Notes: generated by a model not told the origin, from the sequence alone. Shown: positions 7,696 through 16,302, numbered from the stretch's first letter. The stretch is DNA of 64,000 nt from Rhodococcus qingshengii JCM 15477 (GCF_023221595.1 NZ_CP096563.1:372001-436000); one strand, 5' to 3'. Made by a program: numbers and translations.

Positions 7696-9623
7696 GTAAT
7701 CGGCCGACTTCCTCGCCTCCCATCGGCCCGCCCGGCGGCGGCGATCCCACAAAGAAGGCCATGAACTTCGGCCCTTCGCTCAAACGTCTCCTCGGTCGCT
7801 TGAGCCCCGACAAGCCGATCGTCGTCCTGATCTTCGCTTTGGTGACCGCAAGCGTCGTACTTTCCTCGATCGCTCCGAAGATCCTGGGAAACGCCACCAA
7901 CCTGATCTTCGACGGCATCGTCAGCAAGCAACTCCAGCCGGGCACTACAAAGGAACAGGCTGTCGAGGGATTGCGTGCCTCGGGGCAAGGTCAGCTCGCG
8001 GACATGGTGTCCGGCATGGCCGTTGTGCCCGGAACCGGAATCGATTTCGACGCCGTCGGCAAGGTCTTGATGATCGTGCTGCTGCTGTTCGTCTGTGCGT
8101 CGCTGTTCAGTTGGTTGCAGGCGTATCTGCTCAACATCGTGGTGCAGCGGACCGTTCGCCGGTTGCGTGAGGATGTCGAGCAGAAGATTCACCGACTTCC
8201 CTTGCGGTACTTCGATACCCATGCCCGCGGTGATGTTCTCTCGCGTGTGACCAATGACATCGACAACGTCGCGCAGAGCTTGCAGCAGACGCTCAGCCAG
8301 TTGGTCATGTCGGTGATGACCGTCCTGGGCATTCTGGTGATGATGCTGTGGATCTCACCGTTGCTCGCCTTGATCGCGGTGGCAACTGTTCCGCTGTCGA
8401 TCATGGTCACAGCGTTCATCGCGAAGCGTTCACAGAAGCACTTCGTGGCGCAGTGGAAGAGCACCGGCGGAATCAACGCACAGGTCGAGGAAGCGTTCAG
8501 CGGCCACGAGTTGGTCAAGGTGTTCGGCCGCCAGCAGGAGGTCGAGGAGCGCTTCCGCAAGCAGAACGAGGATCTGTACGAGTCCAGCTTCAAGGCGCAG
8601 TTCATCTCCGGTCTGGTCATGCCGGCCGTGATGTTCCTGGGCAACCTCAACTACGTCGCCATCGCAGTGGTGGGTGGCATGCGCGTCGCATCCGGAACGA
8701 TGACGCTCGGCGATGTGCAAGCGTTCATCCAGTACTCGCGGCAGTTCACCCAGCCGCTCACGCAGATCGCGTCGATGACCAATCTGCTGCAGTCCGGTGT
8801 CGCTTCGGCCGAGCGGGTCTTCGCGCTGCTCGACCAAGAGGAGCAGTCGGAGGACTCGAAGAGTGCGAAGTCGCCCACGGTCGACAAGGGGCGCGTCAAG
8901 TTCGAGAACGTCACCTTCAGTTACAAGCCGGAACAGCCGCTGATCGAGGACCTGTCCCTGACTGCCGAGCCGGGTCAGATGGTTGCGATCGTCGGACCCA
9001 CCGGCGCCGGCAAGACCACCCTGGTCAACCTCATCCTGCGGTTCTACGAACTCAATTCGGGCCGTATCACTTTGGACGGCATCGACATCGCCGACATGAC
9101 GCGAGACGATCTGCGCTCGCGCATCGGCATGGTTCTGCAGGACGCATGGCTGTTCGGTGGAACCATCCGCGAGAACATCGCCTACGGCAAGCCTGGTGCC
9201 ACCGACGAGGAGATTCGTCGTGCGGCCGAGATGAGCTACGTCGACAAGTTCGTGCACTCTCTGCCTGAGGGTTACGACACGGTCATCGACGAGGAAGGCA
9301 GCAACGTCAGTGCGGGCGAGAAGCAGCTCATCACTATCGCCCGCGCCTTCATCTCGCAGCCGTCCATCCTGATCCTCGACGAGGCGACCAGTTCGGTGGA
9401 CACACGCACCGAACTGCTGGTCCAGAGCGCCACCGCGGTTCTGCGCAACGACCGCACCAGCTTTGTCATCGCGCACCGTCTTTCGACAATTCGTGATGCG
9501 AACCTGATCGTGGTGATGGAGGAAGGCCGGATCGTGGAGCAGGGGAGCCATGAGGCTCTGCTCGAATCCCGCGGCGCGTACTTCCGTCTGTACAACAGCC
9601 AATTCGTGGGCGCGGAGATCTGA
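7692..9623 (+). CDS. ABC exporter half-transporter, catalytic partner (subunit 2)
   Basis: A 643-residue half-transporter. The first 40 residues are proline- and glycine-rich, then comes a six-helix membrane domain (about 45-375) and an ATPase domain (about 395-643). I placed the start at the ATG that overlaps the previous stop; an earlier in-frame ATG lies inside the upstream gene. Walker A GPTGAGKTT (K441), Walker B with glutamate (D563-E564) and the switch His (H595) are canonical, but the signature is VSAGE rather than LSGGQ. This is the complementary asymmetry expected of a heterodimer with the gene before it. Confidence 0.9.
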   Translation: MSNRPTSSPPIGPPGGGDPTKKAMNFGPSLKRLLGRLSPDKPIVVLIFALVTASVVLSSIAPKILGNATNLIFDGIVSKQLQPGTTKEQAVEGLRASGQGQLADMVSGMAVVPGTGIDFDAVGKVLMIVLLLFVCASLFSWLQAYLLNIVVQRTVRRLREDVEQKIHRLPLRYFDTHARGDVLSRVTNDIDNVAQSLQQTLSQLVMSVMTVLGILVMMLWISPLLALIAVATVPLSIMVTAFIAKRSQKHFVAQWKSTGGINAQVEEAFSGHELVKVFGRQQEVEERFRKQNEDLYESSFKAQFISGLVMPAVMFLGNLNYVAIAVVGGMRVASGTMTLGDVQAFIQYSRQFTQPLTQIASMTNLLQSGVASAERVFALLDQEEQSEDSKSAKSPTVDKGRVKFENVTFSYKPEQPLIEDLSLTAEPGQMVAIVGPTGAGKTTLVNLILRFYELNSGRITLDGIDIADMTRDDLRSRIGMVLQDAWLFGGTIRENIAYGKPGATDEEIRRAAEMSYVDKFVHSLPEGYDTVIDEEGSNVSAGEKQLITIARAFISQPSILILDEATSSVDTRTELLVQSATAVLRNDRTSFVIAHRLSTIRDANLIVVMEEGRIVEQGSHEALLESRGAYFRLYNSQFVGAEI

Positions 9624-9648
9624 TGCCTCAGTAGACTGGAGCAGACTT

Positions 9649-9665
9649 GGTCCGCTGGGTGGACC
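9649..9665. promoter_or_regulatory. IclR-box palindrome, site A (before the first iclR gene)
   Basis: GGTCCGCTGGGTGGACC is an exact match to the motif GGTYYRYWSRGYGRACC. It lies 29 bp before the start of the IclR gene at 9694, consistent with autoregulation. Confidence 0.75.
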
Positions 9666-9693
9666 ACATTCTGTGTACTGGAGGCGCTCGGCG

Positions 9694-10437
9694 ATGCATT
9701 CGTTGCTGGGGAAAGCGCGCCTGATACTCGATTCCTTCGATGCGGATTCGGGTGCGCTGTCGCTGACCGAACTTGCGAATCGGAGTGGTGTTGCGAAGGC
9801 GACGGTGCATCGAATAGCCGGTGAACTGGTGTCTCTTGGTCTACTGGAACGGGTCGGAACCAAGTACAGGTTGGGGTTACGGCTCTTCGAACTGGGGCAG
9901 TTGGTTCCTCGTCAACGTATTCTGCGCGAGGTGTCCTTGACGTATGTGCAGGATCTTCACGCGGCGACCCGGGAGACGGTTCACCTCGCGATTCGCGACG
10001 GCCTCGATGTTCTGTACATCGACAAGATCTCCGGTCATCACGGGGTGGACCTGCCGTCGCGGGTGGCTGGCCGGCTGCCGATGTATGCCACGGCAACCGG
10101 CAAAGCGATACTCGCGTACTCACCGGATTCCGTTTTTCGAGCGGTGACAGGCAACGGATTTGTCGAGTTCACCGATCGGACGGTGAACTCGGAAGACGGG
10201 TTACGTAGGCAACTCGACGCTGTTCGTTCGCAGCAGTTGGCGGTCGAGACCGAGGAGGTTCGCCTGGGAACATCGAGTATCGCTGCCCCGATCTTCGGTG
10301 GACTTGGTGAAGCAGTTGCCGCGATCGGTGTGTCGAGTCCGCGGTATCGAATGGATACCGAGCGTTTTGCCGAACCGTTGCGCGCGGCGGCCGAAGGGAT
10401 CAGCCGGAAGGTATCGGTTCTCGAACGCTCGGCATAA
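9694..10437 (+). CDS. IclR family regulator, first copy
   Basis: A 247-residue protein starting at ATG 9694 (MHSLLGKARLILDSF). It has an IclR winged helix at about residues 5-65 and a ligand-binding IclR domain at 75-245. The DNA-binding part is nearly identical to that of the second IclR protein at 25384: both contain SGVAKATVHR and LGLRLFELGQLVPRQRIL. They probably read the same operator. The gene stands at the left edge of the catabolic island, behind a perfect IclR box, and is convergent with a Bcr/CflA transporter only 5 bp away. Confidence 0.92.
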   Translation: MHSLLGKARLILDSFDADSGALSLTELANRSGVAKATVHRIAGELVSLGLLERVGTKYRLGLRLFELGQLVPRQRILREVSLTYVQDLHAATRETVHLAIRDGLDVLYIDKISGHHGVDLPSRVAGRLPMYATATGKAILAYSPDSVFRAVTGNGFVEFTDRTVNSEDGLRRQLDAVRSQQLAVETEEVRLGTSSIAAPIFGGLGEAVAAIGVSSPRYRMDTERFAEPLRAAAEGISRKVSVLERSA

Positions 10438-10442
10438 CCGTT

Positions 10443-11651
10443 TTATCGACGCACGCAGAGCAGCGCGATCACGCCGAGAACCGAAGCCCCGGTCATGGAG
10501 ATGGCCACGGCAAGACTGGTGTTGCCGAGAAGGCCGACGATGGGCGCAACCACAGCGGCAGCGCCGAACTGCGCAAATCCGATCAGCGCGGCTGCTGAGC
10601 CTGCGGCTTCTCCGTGACGGGACAGTGCAACCGCCGGTGCGTTGGGCATGACAAAACCCGTTGCGCAGAGCATCAGCAGGATGGGGACGGCAAACCCGAC
10701 GAATCCCCACGAGTCGGTGGAGGCAACAACAACAAATGCAGCGCCGACGGCACTACTGCCCCACATTGCCCAGATCGTGATGGAATTCGGCGACCACCGG
10801 CCGAGAAGCACGACGTTGAGCTGGGACGAACCGATCAGAACGACGGCGCCGCCGGCAAAGGCAAATCCGTATGCGGTGGCGCTCAGTCCGAACTGTTCCT
10901 GCATCACGTAGGACGACGCGGCGATGTACGACCACAAAACGCCGCGGCCGAGACCGCACACGAGCACCAACACCATGAAGTGGGCATCCTTGCCGAGCGC
11001 AATGTAGTTTCGCGCGATGGCGCCGATGCCCTTGCCCGACCGATTCTCGGGTGGAAGTGTTTCCGGCAGCGATACTGCCGCGAGTGCGATCATCGCGATG
11101 CCCAGGATGAAGAGAGCGAGAAAGACTCCGCGCCACTGTGTTACGGACATCAGTGCCCCGCCGATGGAGGGGGCCAGGATGGGCGCTACGCCCATGACCA
11201 ACATCAGCCGCGAAAGTACAACTGCCGCATCGTGTCCGGTGAATAGATCACGAACGATTGCCATCGCGATCACGCCTGTCGCGGCGGCGCCGAAACCTTG
11301 AAGGGTTCGCAGCGCAGTGAGGACTTCGATGGACGGAGCAAAGAAGCAGGCCAACGACGCGCCGACGTGAATTACTGTGCCCACGAGCAGGGGACGTCGA
11401 CGTCCGTAGATGTCGGACAGTGGGCCGATGAGCAACTGGCCGAAAGCCAGACCCAGCAGTGTGCCCGTCAGGGTCAGCTGAACCATCGTGTCCGACGTGC
11501 CGAATTCCTGCGTGATCTGTGGCAGCGCAGGAAGATACATGTCGACGGTGAACGGCCCGAGGGCGGTGAGAATTCCGAGAAGCAGTACCAATCGGATCCG
11601 TGCACCGCCCGTCGGGGCGATCACCGTTCGTTCAGTTGTGCTGTTGGTCAA
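10443..11651 (-). CDS. MFS transporter, Bcr/CflA drug-resistance type
   Basis: A 402-residue, 12-helix major facilitator protein. The N-terminal DMYLPALPQI segment and the GPLSDIYGRRRPL loop between helices 2 and 3 mark the Bcr/CflA branch of proton-driven exporters. Its start overlaps the 3' end of the upstream alpha/beta hydrolase gene on the same strand by 20 bp, so the two are translationally coupled and share the promoter near the IclR box at 12526. It may move the catabolic substrate or export a toxic intermediate; the direction is not shown by sequence. Confidence 0.88.
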   Translation of the reverse strand: MTNSTTERTVIAPTGGARIRLVLLLGILTALGPFTVDMYLPALPQITQEFGTSDTMVQLTLTGTLLGLAFGQLLIGPLSDIYGRRRPLLVGTVIHVGASLACFFAPSIEVLTALRTLQGFGAAATGVIAMAIVRDLFTGHDAAVVLSRLMLVMGVAPILAPSIGGALMSVTQWRGVFLALFILGIAMIALAAVSLPETLPPENRSGKGIGAIARNYIALGKDAHFMVLVLVCGLGRGVLWSYIAASSYVMQEQFGLSATAYGFAFAGGAVVLIGSSQLNVVLLGRWSPNSITIWAMWGSSAVGAAFVVVASTDSWGFVGFAVPILLMLCATGFVMPNAPAVALSRHGEAAGSAAALIGFAQFGAAAVVAPIVGLLGNTSLAVAISMTGASVLGVIALLCVRR

Positions 11652-12483
11652 GGAAACCCGAAACTACACTGTAGTAGTCGTATGGTCGTTCTTCCTGAAG
11701 ATGATGCGACGCCTTGTCCATGATGTAGAGATGGCCATGGGGAATCATCCGCGCAAGCATGAGCGGGTAGTCCGGGGTGAGGAATGCGTCGTGCATGCCC
11801 CAGGCGAAGAGCGTCGGCGCCTGGATCTGGCCGAGTTCAGCTGTGAGATCCTGCCAATCGCCACGAGGTGAGTCCGCCGAGGCAGCCAGGGCCATTTCTT
11901 CGGGGTCGAGACTTTGCTCGTATCGCATCTGGAGGGTTTCGGCGGGCAACTTCGATCCGTCGAACCATTCGAGACTGGTGATCAAGGTGCGGAGTTTTTC
12001 GAGGGTGGGGCCGGTGCCGCCGTAGTAGACGTCGCGGGCGTTGCGGCCACGACGGCCATCCTCGGGGAGCGGCGCGAGTGGACCGTAGAAGACGGGCATG
12101 CTGCCCGTGATCACCAGGGAGCGAACGCGTTCCGGGTACTTTGCCGCAAGATTGAGCGCTATGGTGCCGCCCCACGAGTTGCAGACGAAGTCTGCGCGTT
12201 CGATTCCGAGTTCGTCGAGCAGGGCAACCACCTTGGCGGCGTGGAAGTCCCACATTGGGCCGGCGATGGTGCACTTGTCGGACCGACCGTATTGCAGCAG
12301 ATCAACGAGAATCGCTCGTCGATCCGAGGCGAAGAGCGGTGCCACCGGCCCGAAGTCGGACCACGCAGTGCAGCCGGGGCCGCCTCCGTGCAGGAAAATC
12401 GTGGGGTCGCCCTCGCCGAGGTCGTAGTAATGGAATGTGACGCCATCTGCTTTGGCGTACAAGCTCTTCGGTTGATCAGCCAT
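11632..12483 (-). CDS. Alpha/beta hydrolase, meta-cleavage product hydrolase type
   Basis: A 283-residue alpha/beta hydrolase. HGGGPG near residue 32 is the oxyanion motif of C-C bond hydrolases such as BphD, MhpC and HsaD. The nucleophile is S103 in CNSWGG, the acid lies in WGMHDAF and the histidine in ASHHLQEE. Such enzymes cut the dienoate made by extradiol ring cleavage, which fits the LigB-type dioxygenase gene at 16.3 kb. The gene diverges from the hydratase pair at 12585 across an IclR-box-like site and overlaps the downstream MFS gene by 20 bp. Confidence 0.85.
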   Translation of the reverse strand: MADQPKSLYAKADGVTFHYYDLGEGDPTIFLHGGGPGCTAWSDFGPVAPLFASDRRAILVDLLQYGRSDKCTIAGPMWDFHAAKVVALLDELGIERADFVCNSWGGTIALNLAAKYPERVRSLVITGSMPVFYGPLAPLPEDGRRGRNARDVYYGGTGPTLEKLRTLITSLEWFDGSKLPAETLQMRYEQSLDPEEMALAASADSPRGDWQDLTAELGQIQAPTLFAWGMHDAFLTPDYPLMLARMIPHGHLYIMDKASHHLQEERPYDYYSVVSGFLDQQHN

Positions 12484-12525
12484 GGCTATACCTGACCTCG
12501 AGGTGAGCGGTATGGGAAGTATCGC

Positions 12526-12542
12526 GGTCCGGCAGGCGAACC
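12526..12542. promoter_or_regulatory. IclR-box-like palindrome, site E (divergent promoter)
   Basis: GGTCCGGCAGGCGAACC keeps both GGT/ACC ends and the purine-pyrimidine pattern of the box, but departs from the strict motif in the centre. It lies midway between two divergent starts, 42-43 bp from each. Confidence 0.6.
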
Positions 12543-12584
12543 CGGTTCGTGGCTGTGAGACTTCCGAATGCCTAGCGTGCTGGC

Positions 12585-13070
12585 ATGAGAACAGAACTCG
12601 AGCACGCGCGTGATCGCGCGGAGGCAATGATCGGTACGGGGGAAACGCGAGAGTTGGGAACGGTGCGTCCGGCGGAGTCGGTTGCGTTTGCGGTTGCCAC
12701 CGCCGAGACGGACCCCCGGTTTCTCGACCCGGAGCACCCGGCATTTGCCGTCCATCCGATGTATCTGCCTTCGCTTTTGCGAGGACCGCAAGGTGGCTCC
12801 GATCGAGAGTACCGAGCAGACGGCATGTTCCGTGACGAAGTGCCGGGCACAGACGGTATCGACGTGCGCTTGATGGCCGGCGGGCAGAGTGTGACTTTCT
12901 TGCGACCGGCCCCGCTGGGTGAGGCTGTCGTCGTAGGGCGAGTACTCGATACCGTGACGACCAAGGGCCGGGCTCCGGACGAGTTTCTGCTGCTCTCGGT
13001 CACCAAGACTTACCGGGGTGCGCAGTCCGGCGCATTTGCCGAGGTCGTCGAGAAGTTCATCGTCCGATGA
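12585..13070 (+). CDS. FAS1-like / MaoC N-terminal type dehydratase domain protein
   Basis: A 161-residue hot-dog-fold protein resembling the N-terminal half of HTD2 or mesaconyl-C4-CoA hydratase type enzymes (FPVHPMYLP-like stretch near residue 55, hot-dog helix and strands to the end). This half usually lacks the catalytic His/Asp and binds the CoA substrate. Its stop overlaps the ATG of the next gene (ATGA), which encodes the other half. Together they would form a two-subunit (R)-specific enoyl-CoA hydratase or thioester dehydratase. It starts the rightward operon after IclR box E. Confidence 0.75.
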   Translation: MRTELEHARDRAEAMIGTGETRELGTVRPAESVAFAVATAETDPRFLDPEHPAFAVHPMYLPSLLRGPQGGSDREYRADGMFRDEVPGTDGIDVRLMAGGQSVTFLRPAPLGEAVVVGRVLDTVTTKGRAPDEFLLLSVTKTYRGAQSGAFAEVVEKFIVR

Positions 13071-13465
13071 CCGAAACAGTAGTCGTGGGCACGCCGATCG
13101 AATCGGTGACCTTGGTCTGCGATCCGGTTCGGATCCTTCGATTCGGGGCGTCGACGCACAATTCGCACCGTATTCACTACGACGCCTCCTATGCGCAGAC
13201 GGAGGGGTTGTCCGCACCGGTGGTCATGGCCCAGTTGCAGGGCACGCTGTTCTTTCGTGCCGCGTCACACTTTGCCGGTGGATACGAAGGAGTTGTGTCC
13301 GTCTCCTGGCAGAATCGTGCGCCCGCGCCCGTCGGAACCACACTCGAGGTGTCGGGTGAAGTGTCCCAAATCGACAGTGACCAACTAACTTTGGCATTGC
13401 GGGAGCATTCGGACAATGGCGTGCTGTGTGCCGTCGGAACCGCTGTGGTGGTCCGGGTCTGCTGA
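13067..13465 (+). CDS. MaoC/HTD2-type hydratase, catalytic half
   Basis: A 132-residue hot-dog protein carrying the signature FGASTHNSHRIHYD at residues 26-39, the form of the hydratase-2 motif found in HTD2 and mesaconyl-C4-CoA hydratase relatives. H34 and H37-Y-D are the likely active-site region. It overlaps the preceding gene by 4 bp and should pair with that protein. Its last codons overlap IclR box G, so the next gene (Rieske oxygenase) has its own regulated promoter although the gap is only 81 bp. Confidence 0.8.
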   Translation: MTETVVVGTPIESVTLVCDPVRILRFGASTHNSHRIHYDASYAQTEGLSAPVVMAQLQGTLFFRAASHFAGGYEGVVSVSWQNRAPAPVGTTLEVSGEVSQIDSDQLTLALREHSDNGVLCAVGTAVVVRVC

Positions 13466-13472
13466 GCGAACC
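13456..13472. promoter_or_regulatory. IclR-box palindrome, site G (before the Rieske oxygenase gene)
   Basis: GGTCTGCTGAGCGAACC exactly matches GGTYYRYWSRGYGRACC and differs from site C in two positions. It overlaps the stop codon of the hydratase gene and lies 74 bp before the Rieske ATG. Confidence 0.75.
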
Positions 13473-13546
13473 GAATCCATTGGCGTAGATCGCAATCTCA
13501 CCCAAGATCTGTTTCATTCAAACGTTCAGTGTCGAGAGGACTTCAC

Positions 13547-14836
13547 ATGACTGGTGTCGAGGCGTCGGAAGCCACGTTCGCGCTGCCCGAGCGGCCACGA
13601 GCGGCCGGTCGGCAGGATTGGACGGCATGGCCGGGTTACAACGCAGCCGGCAGCGGATACCGCGGTTACTGGTACCCGGTCACGTGGTCGAACCACATCA
13701 CCAAAGACCCCAAGAGCTTCACCATCTGTGGTGAAAAGCTGGCGATCATCCGCGACGCAGGCAAGGCATATGCCCTGCACGATCGGTGCCCGCACCGCGG
13801 CGTTCCGTTGTCCGAGGGCGATCAGCAGTTCCCGGGAACTGTCAGCTGCCCGTACCACGGCTGGACGTACCGGCTCACTGACGGCAAGCTGGCCGCGGTC
13901 ATCACCGACGGTCCGGATTCCAAGATCTGCGGCAAGCTGAACGTCCAGACCTATGCGATCGAGGAGCGACTCGGTCTGGTGTGGGTGTACATCCCGATCG
14001 CCAACGAGCCGGCGCCGTCCATCGACGACCAGTTGCCGCGTGAGCTGGTGGAGAACAAGGGTATCGTCGGTGGTCGGATTCAGCCCCGAGAAGGCAACTG
14101 GCGCTTCGCATGTGAGAACGGTTTCGACGAGGGACATGCGAAGTACCTGCACCGCACCGCATTGTGGCGTCTGTTCAAGCCGATGCCGACGTGGAACATC
14201 ACGAGCATCGTTCCGGAGGGACGCTGGATCTACCGCGTGCAGGAAGAGGTGTACTGGGAGGCGGAATTCCCGGGCGTGGGAACCTGGACGAACAAGCGGT
14301 GGTGGAAGAAGAAGCCGGACGAGACCCAGATTTCGCAGATCGGAAACGTCGGCGCCGGTCTGGACGTCAATCCTGTGATCGCAGCTCAGAACTTCCCCGG
14401 TTTTGCTTCACTGTCCATGCCGGGTGTCCTGCGCATCGCGTACCCCAAGTTCATTCACTACGAGTTCTACGTCCCGGTGGACGAAGACAACCACAAGTAC
14501 GTCGGCCTCATGGTCAACTTCGTCTCCGGCGCAGCAAAATTGGGCTTCTACGCCAAGTACCTCGGCGCGATCCGCTGGCTGTTCCACGGTCAGTTCTCGG
14601 GTCAGGATGCGTGGATGGTCGAGGTCACCGACGCACCGCCGGAGAAGCTGTACCGACCGGACGTGTCGCTGACGACGTGGCGAAATCTGGCAGAGGAAGA
14701 GTACGCCGAGAAGATCGCCGACGCGGCCAAGCACACCCCCAAGGCGCCGGTCAGGCCCACCCGAGAGCGCCGGACGCCAACGCCCCGCTCAGCCCCTGTC
14801 GCCGACGCTCAGATTCCCACCGGCACCAGCGAATAG
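13547..14836 (+). CDS. Rieske non-heme iron oxygenase, alpha subunit (carbazole 1,9a-dioxygenase-like)
   Basis: A 429-residue oxygenase starting at ATG 13547 behind AGAGGA. The Rieske [2Fe-2S] ligands are C81, H83, C101 and H104 (CPHRG and CPYHGW). The catalytic iron triad is H197, H202 (GFDEGHAKYLH) and D354 (SGQDAW). Overall pattern and the lack of a nearby beta-subunit gene point to the homotrimeric CarAa/OxoO group, which attacks N-heterocycles and fused rings. The last 35 residues are proline- and arginine-rich and probably disordered. Electrons likely come from the ferredoxin and reductase at 23-24.4 kb. It should start ring attack; the substrate is unknown. Confidence 0.9.
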   Translation: MTGVEASEATFALPERPRAAGRQDWTAWPGYNAAGSGYRGYWYPVTWSNHITKDPKSFTICGEKLAIIRDAGKAYALHDRCPHRGVPLSEGDQQFPGTVSCPYHGWTYRLTDGKLAAVITDGPDSKICGKLNVQTYAIEERLGLVWVYIPIANEPAPSIDDQLPRELVENKGIVGGRIQPREGNWRFACENGFDEGHAKYLHRTALWRLFKPMPTWNITSIVPEGRWIYRVQEEVYWEAEFPGVGTWTNKRWWKKKPDETQISQIGNVGAGLDVNPVIAAQNFPGFASLSMPGVLRIAYPKFIHYEFYVPVDEDNHKYVGLMVNFVSGAAKLGFYAKYLGAIRWLFHGQFSGQDAWMVEVTDAPPEKLYRPDVSLTTWRNLAEEEYAEKIADAAKHTPKAPVRPTRERRTPTPRSAPVADAQIPTGTSE

Positions 14837-14845
14837 GAGAGATAC

Positions 14846-14962
14846 ATGTTCAAGATTCTGACGGCTGTCGCTATCGGTGCCGCTGTTGCAGTGGCAGTTC
14901 CCAAGCTGTGGCAGCTGGCCGGCGAGCGCAGCAATACTCAGGTACATCAGGTCAATCCATGA
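14846..14962 (+). CDS. Small membrane-anchored protein (38 residues)
   Basis: A short reading frame preceded by AGGAGAG at good spacing. It encodes one hydrophobic segment (about residues 3-20, rich in Ala and Val) and a polar tail. The start lies 9 bp after the Rieske stop and its own stop overlaps the next ATG (ATGA), so it is translationally coupled on both sides. No family is recognised. It could anchor the oxygenase or a hydrolase to the membrane, but that is speculation. Confidence 0.65.
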   Translation: MFKILTAVAIGAAVAVAVPKLWQLAGERSNTQVHQVNP

Positions 14963-16302
14963 GCACTGCGAGGGCCGATGCTCTCGCAGGCCTAGGCGAC
15001 GAGCGCCGGGAATGGGTCGAGCGAGCCTACGCCCATGTCGATCGTGCGCGATTGCGGGATCTCGCCACTTCGGTGGTCAACATTCCCAGTCCGACGGGTG
15101 ACGAAGCACCGCTGGCCCGCCACATCACGGCGGTCCTGGCAGCGTCGGGCATCGAGGCCCACACAATGGATCTCGATGATCGGCAGGCGAACTCGTGGGG
15201 AAGGCTCCGCGGTGACGGGTCCGGACCGGACCTGTTGCTGTATGCGCCGATCGACACCGTCACGACCGGCGATCCGGCGGAAGACCTGCCGTGGGTGGGA
15301 AATGAGCTGCGAGCGGATCTGACGCCGCACGCCCAGTTCGACGAAAACTACGTGATCGGATTGGGTGCGTCGAACCCCAAAGGCCACGCCGTCTGCATTG
15401 TCGCGGCGGCCGAAGCAATTGCCGCAGCCGGTATTCCGCTCCGCGGTGACCTGGTGCTCGGATTCGGCGCCGGTGGTATGCCGACCAATGCCCGCCCCGG
15501 TGTCGGAAACCCCCGACGCAACACCGGCCAGGGCGTCGGCTGCTCGTTCCTCCTGGAACAGGGAGTGTGGGCGGACTGCGCGTTGATCGCCAAGCCCGGC
15601 TGGACGGTTTCCTGGGAAGAAGTGGGACTGGCCTGGTTCGAGATCACGGTGCACGGTCTGCACACCTACGTCGGCTCGCGCCACCGGTTGCCGTACCGCA
15701 ACGCGATTACCGCAGCCGGCGAGGTGGTCGCCAAGTTGGAGGAATGGTTCCCGAAGTACTCGGCGGCGCATCAGGACGGTTTGGTTGCGCCTCAGGGGAT
15801 CGTTGCCAACATCCGCGGCGGGTGGGAGCGAACAGCGTCGTTCACCCCCGAGCAGGTGCGCCTTACCGTTGATCTACGGCTCAGCCCGCGGACGACGCCC
15901 ACCGCGGCCAAGCGCGAACTCAAAGCCGTCGTTGCGGAGATCGCACAATCGCTGGATCTGCAGATCGACGTCGAACAGGTTCTTGCCATCCCCGGTGAGG
16001 GTTCCGACCCTCGAATGTGGTTGCGCCGCGCCGCAGTCCACGCGTGGGAAGCTGCCGAAGGAGAGCCGCATCAGGACTTCTTCGACGCGAGTGGAGCCAC
16101 CGACGCAAACATCCTGCGCAGCCGCGGCATCCCGACGATTCGGGTGGGTATGCCCAAGGTGGTCGACGCACCGTTCGAGGTGGACTTCGCGATGGGGATG
16201 AACACTGTGGACCTGGCTGCGGCGGAGAGATTTACGAAGTATCTGATCCGAGTGGCCCTCGACACCGTCACCCGCTCGCTCGAGGAAGTAGGAATCGACT
16301 GA
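14959..16302 (+). CDS. M20-like amidohydrolase-fold protein lacking canonical metal ligands
   Basis: A 447-residue protein with M20 peptidase architecture: catalytic domain, an inserted dimerisation domain (about 220-340, with VHGLHTYVG) and a C-terminal catalytic half. The metal and acid positions have changed. HTDVVP has become YAPIDTV (P97; D99 kept), the GRGxxDMKG aspartate is N139 in GLGASNPKG, the catalytic Glu-Glu pair is Gly-Gly (171-172), and the final histidine is missing (GMNTVD). It cannot be a normal di-zinc peptidase. It sits between the Rieske and extradiol dioxygenase genes with overlapping start and stop codons, so it probably has a dedicated step in this pathway. Confidence 0.8.
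   Translation: MSTARADALAGLGDERREWVERAYAHVDRARLRDLATSVVNIPSPTGDEAPLARHITAVLAASGIEAHTMDLDDRQANSWGRLRGDGSGPDLLLYAPIDTVTTGDPAEDLPWVGNELRADLTPHAQFDENYVIGLGASNPKGHAVCIVAAAEAIAAAGIPLRGDLVLGFGAGGMPTNARPGVGNPRRNTGQGVGCSFLLEQGVWADCALIAKPGWTVSWEEVGLAWFEITVHGLHTYVGSRHRLPYRNAITAAGEVVAKLEEWFPKYSAAHQDGLVAPQGIVANIRGGWERTASFTPEQVRLTVDLRLSPRTTPTAAKRELKAVVAEIAQSLDLQIDVEQVLAIPGEGSDPRMWLRRAAVHAWEAAEGEPHQDFFDASGATDANILRSRGIPTIRVGMPKVVDAPFEVDFAMGMNTVDLAAAERFTKYLIRVALDTVTRSLEEVGID

Noticed and set aside
14164..14958. Upstream extension of the M20-like reading frame through the Rieske gene
   Set aside because: The Rieske frame has clear family motifs there; the ATG at 14959 overlaps the small gene's stop and begins the M20-like sequence.
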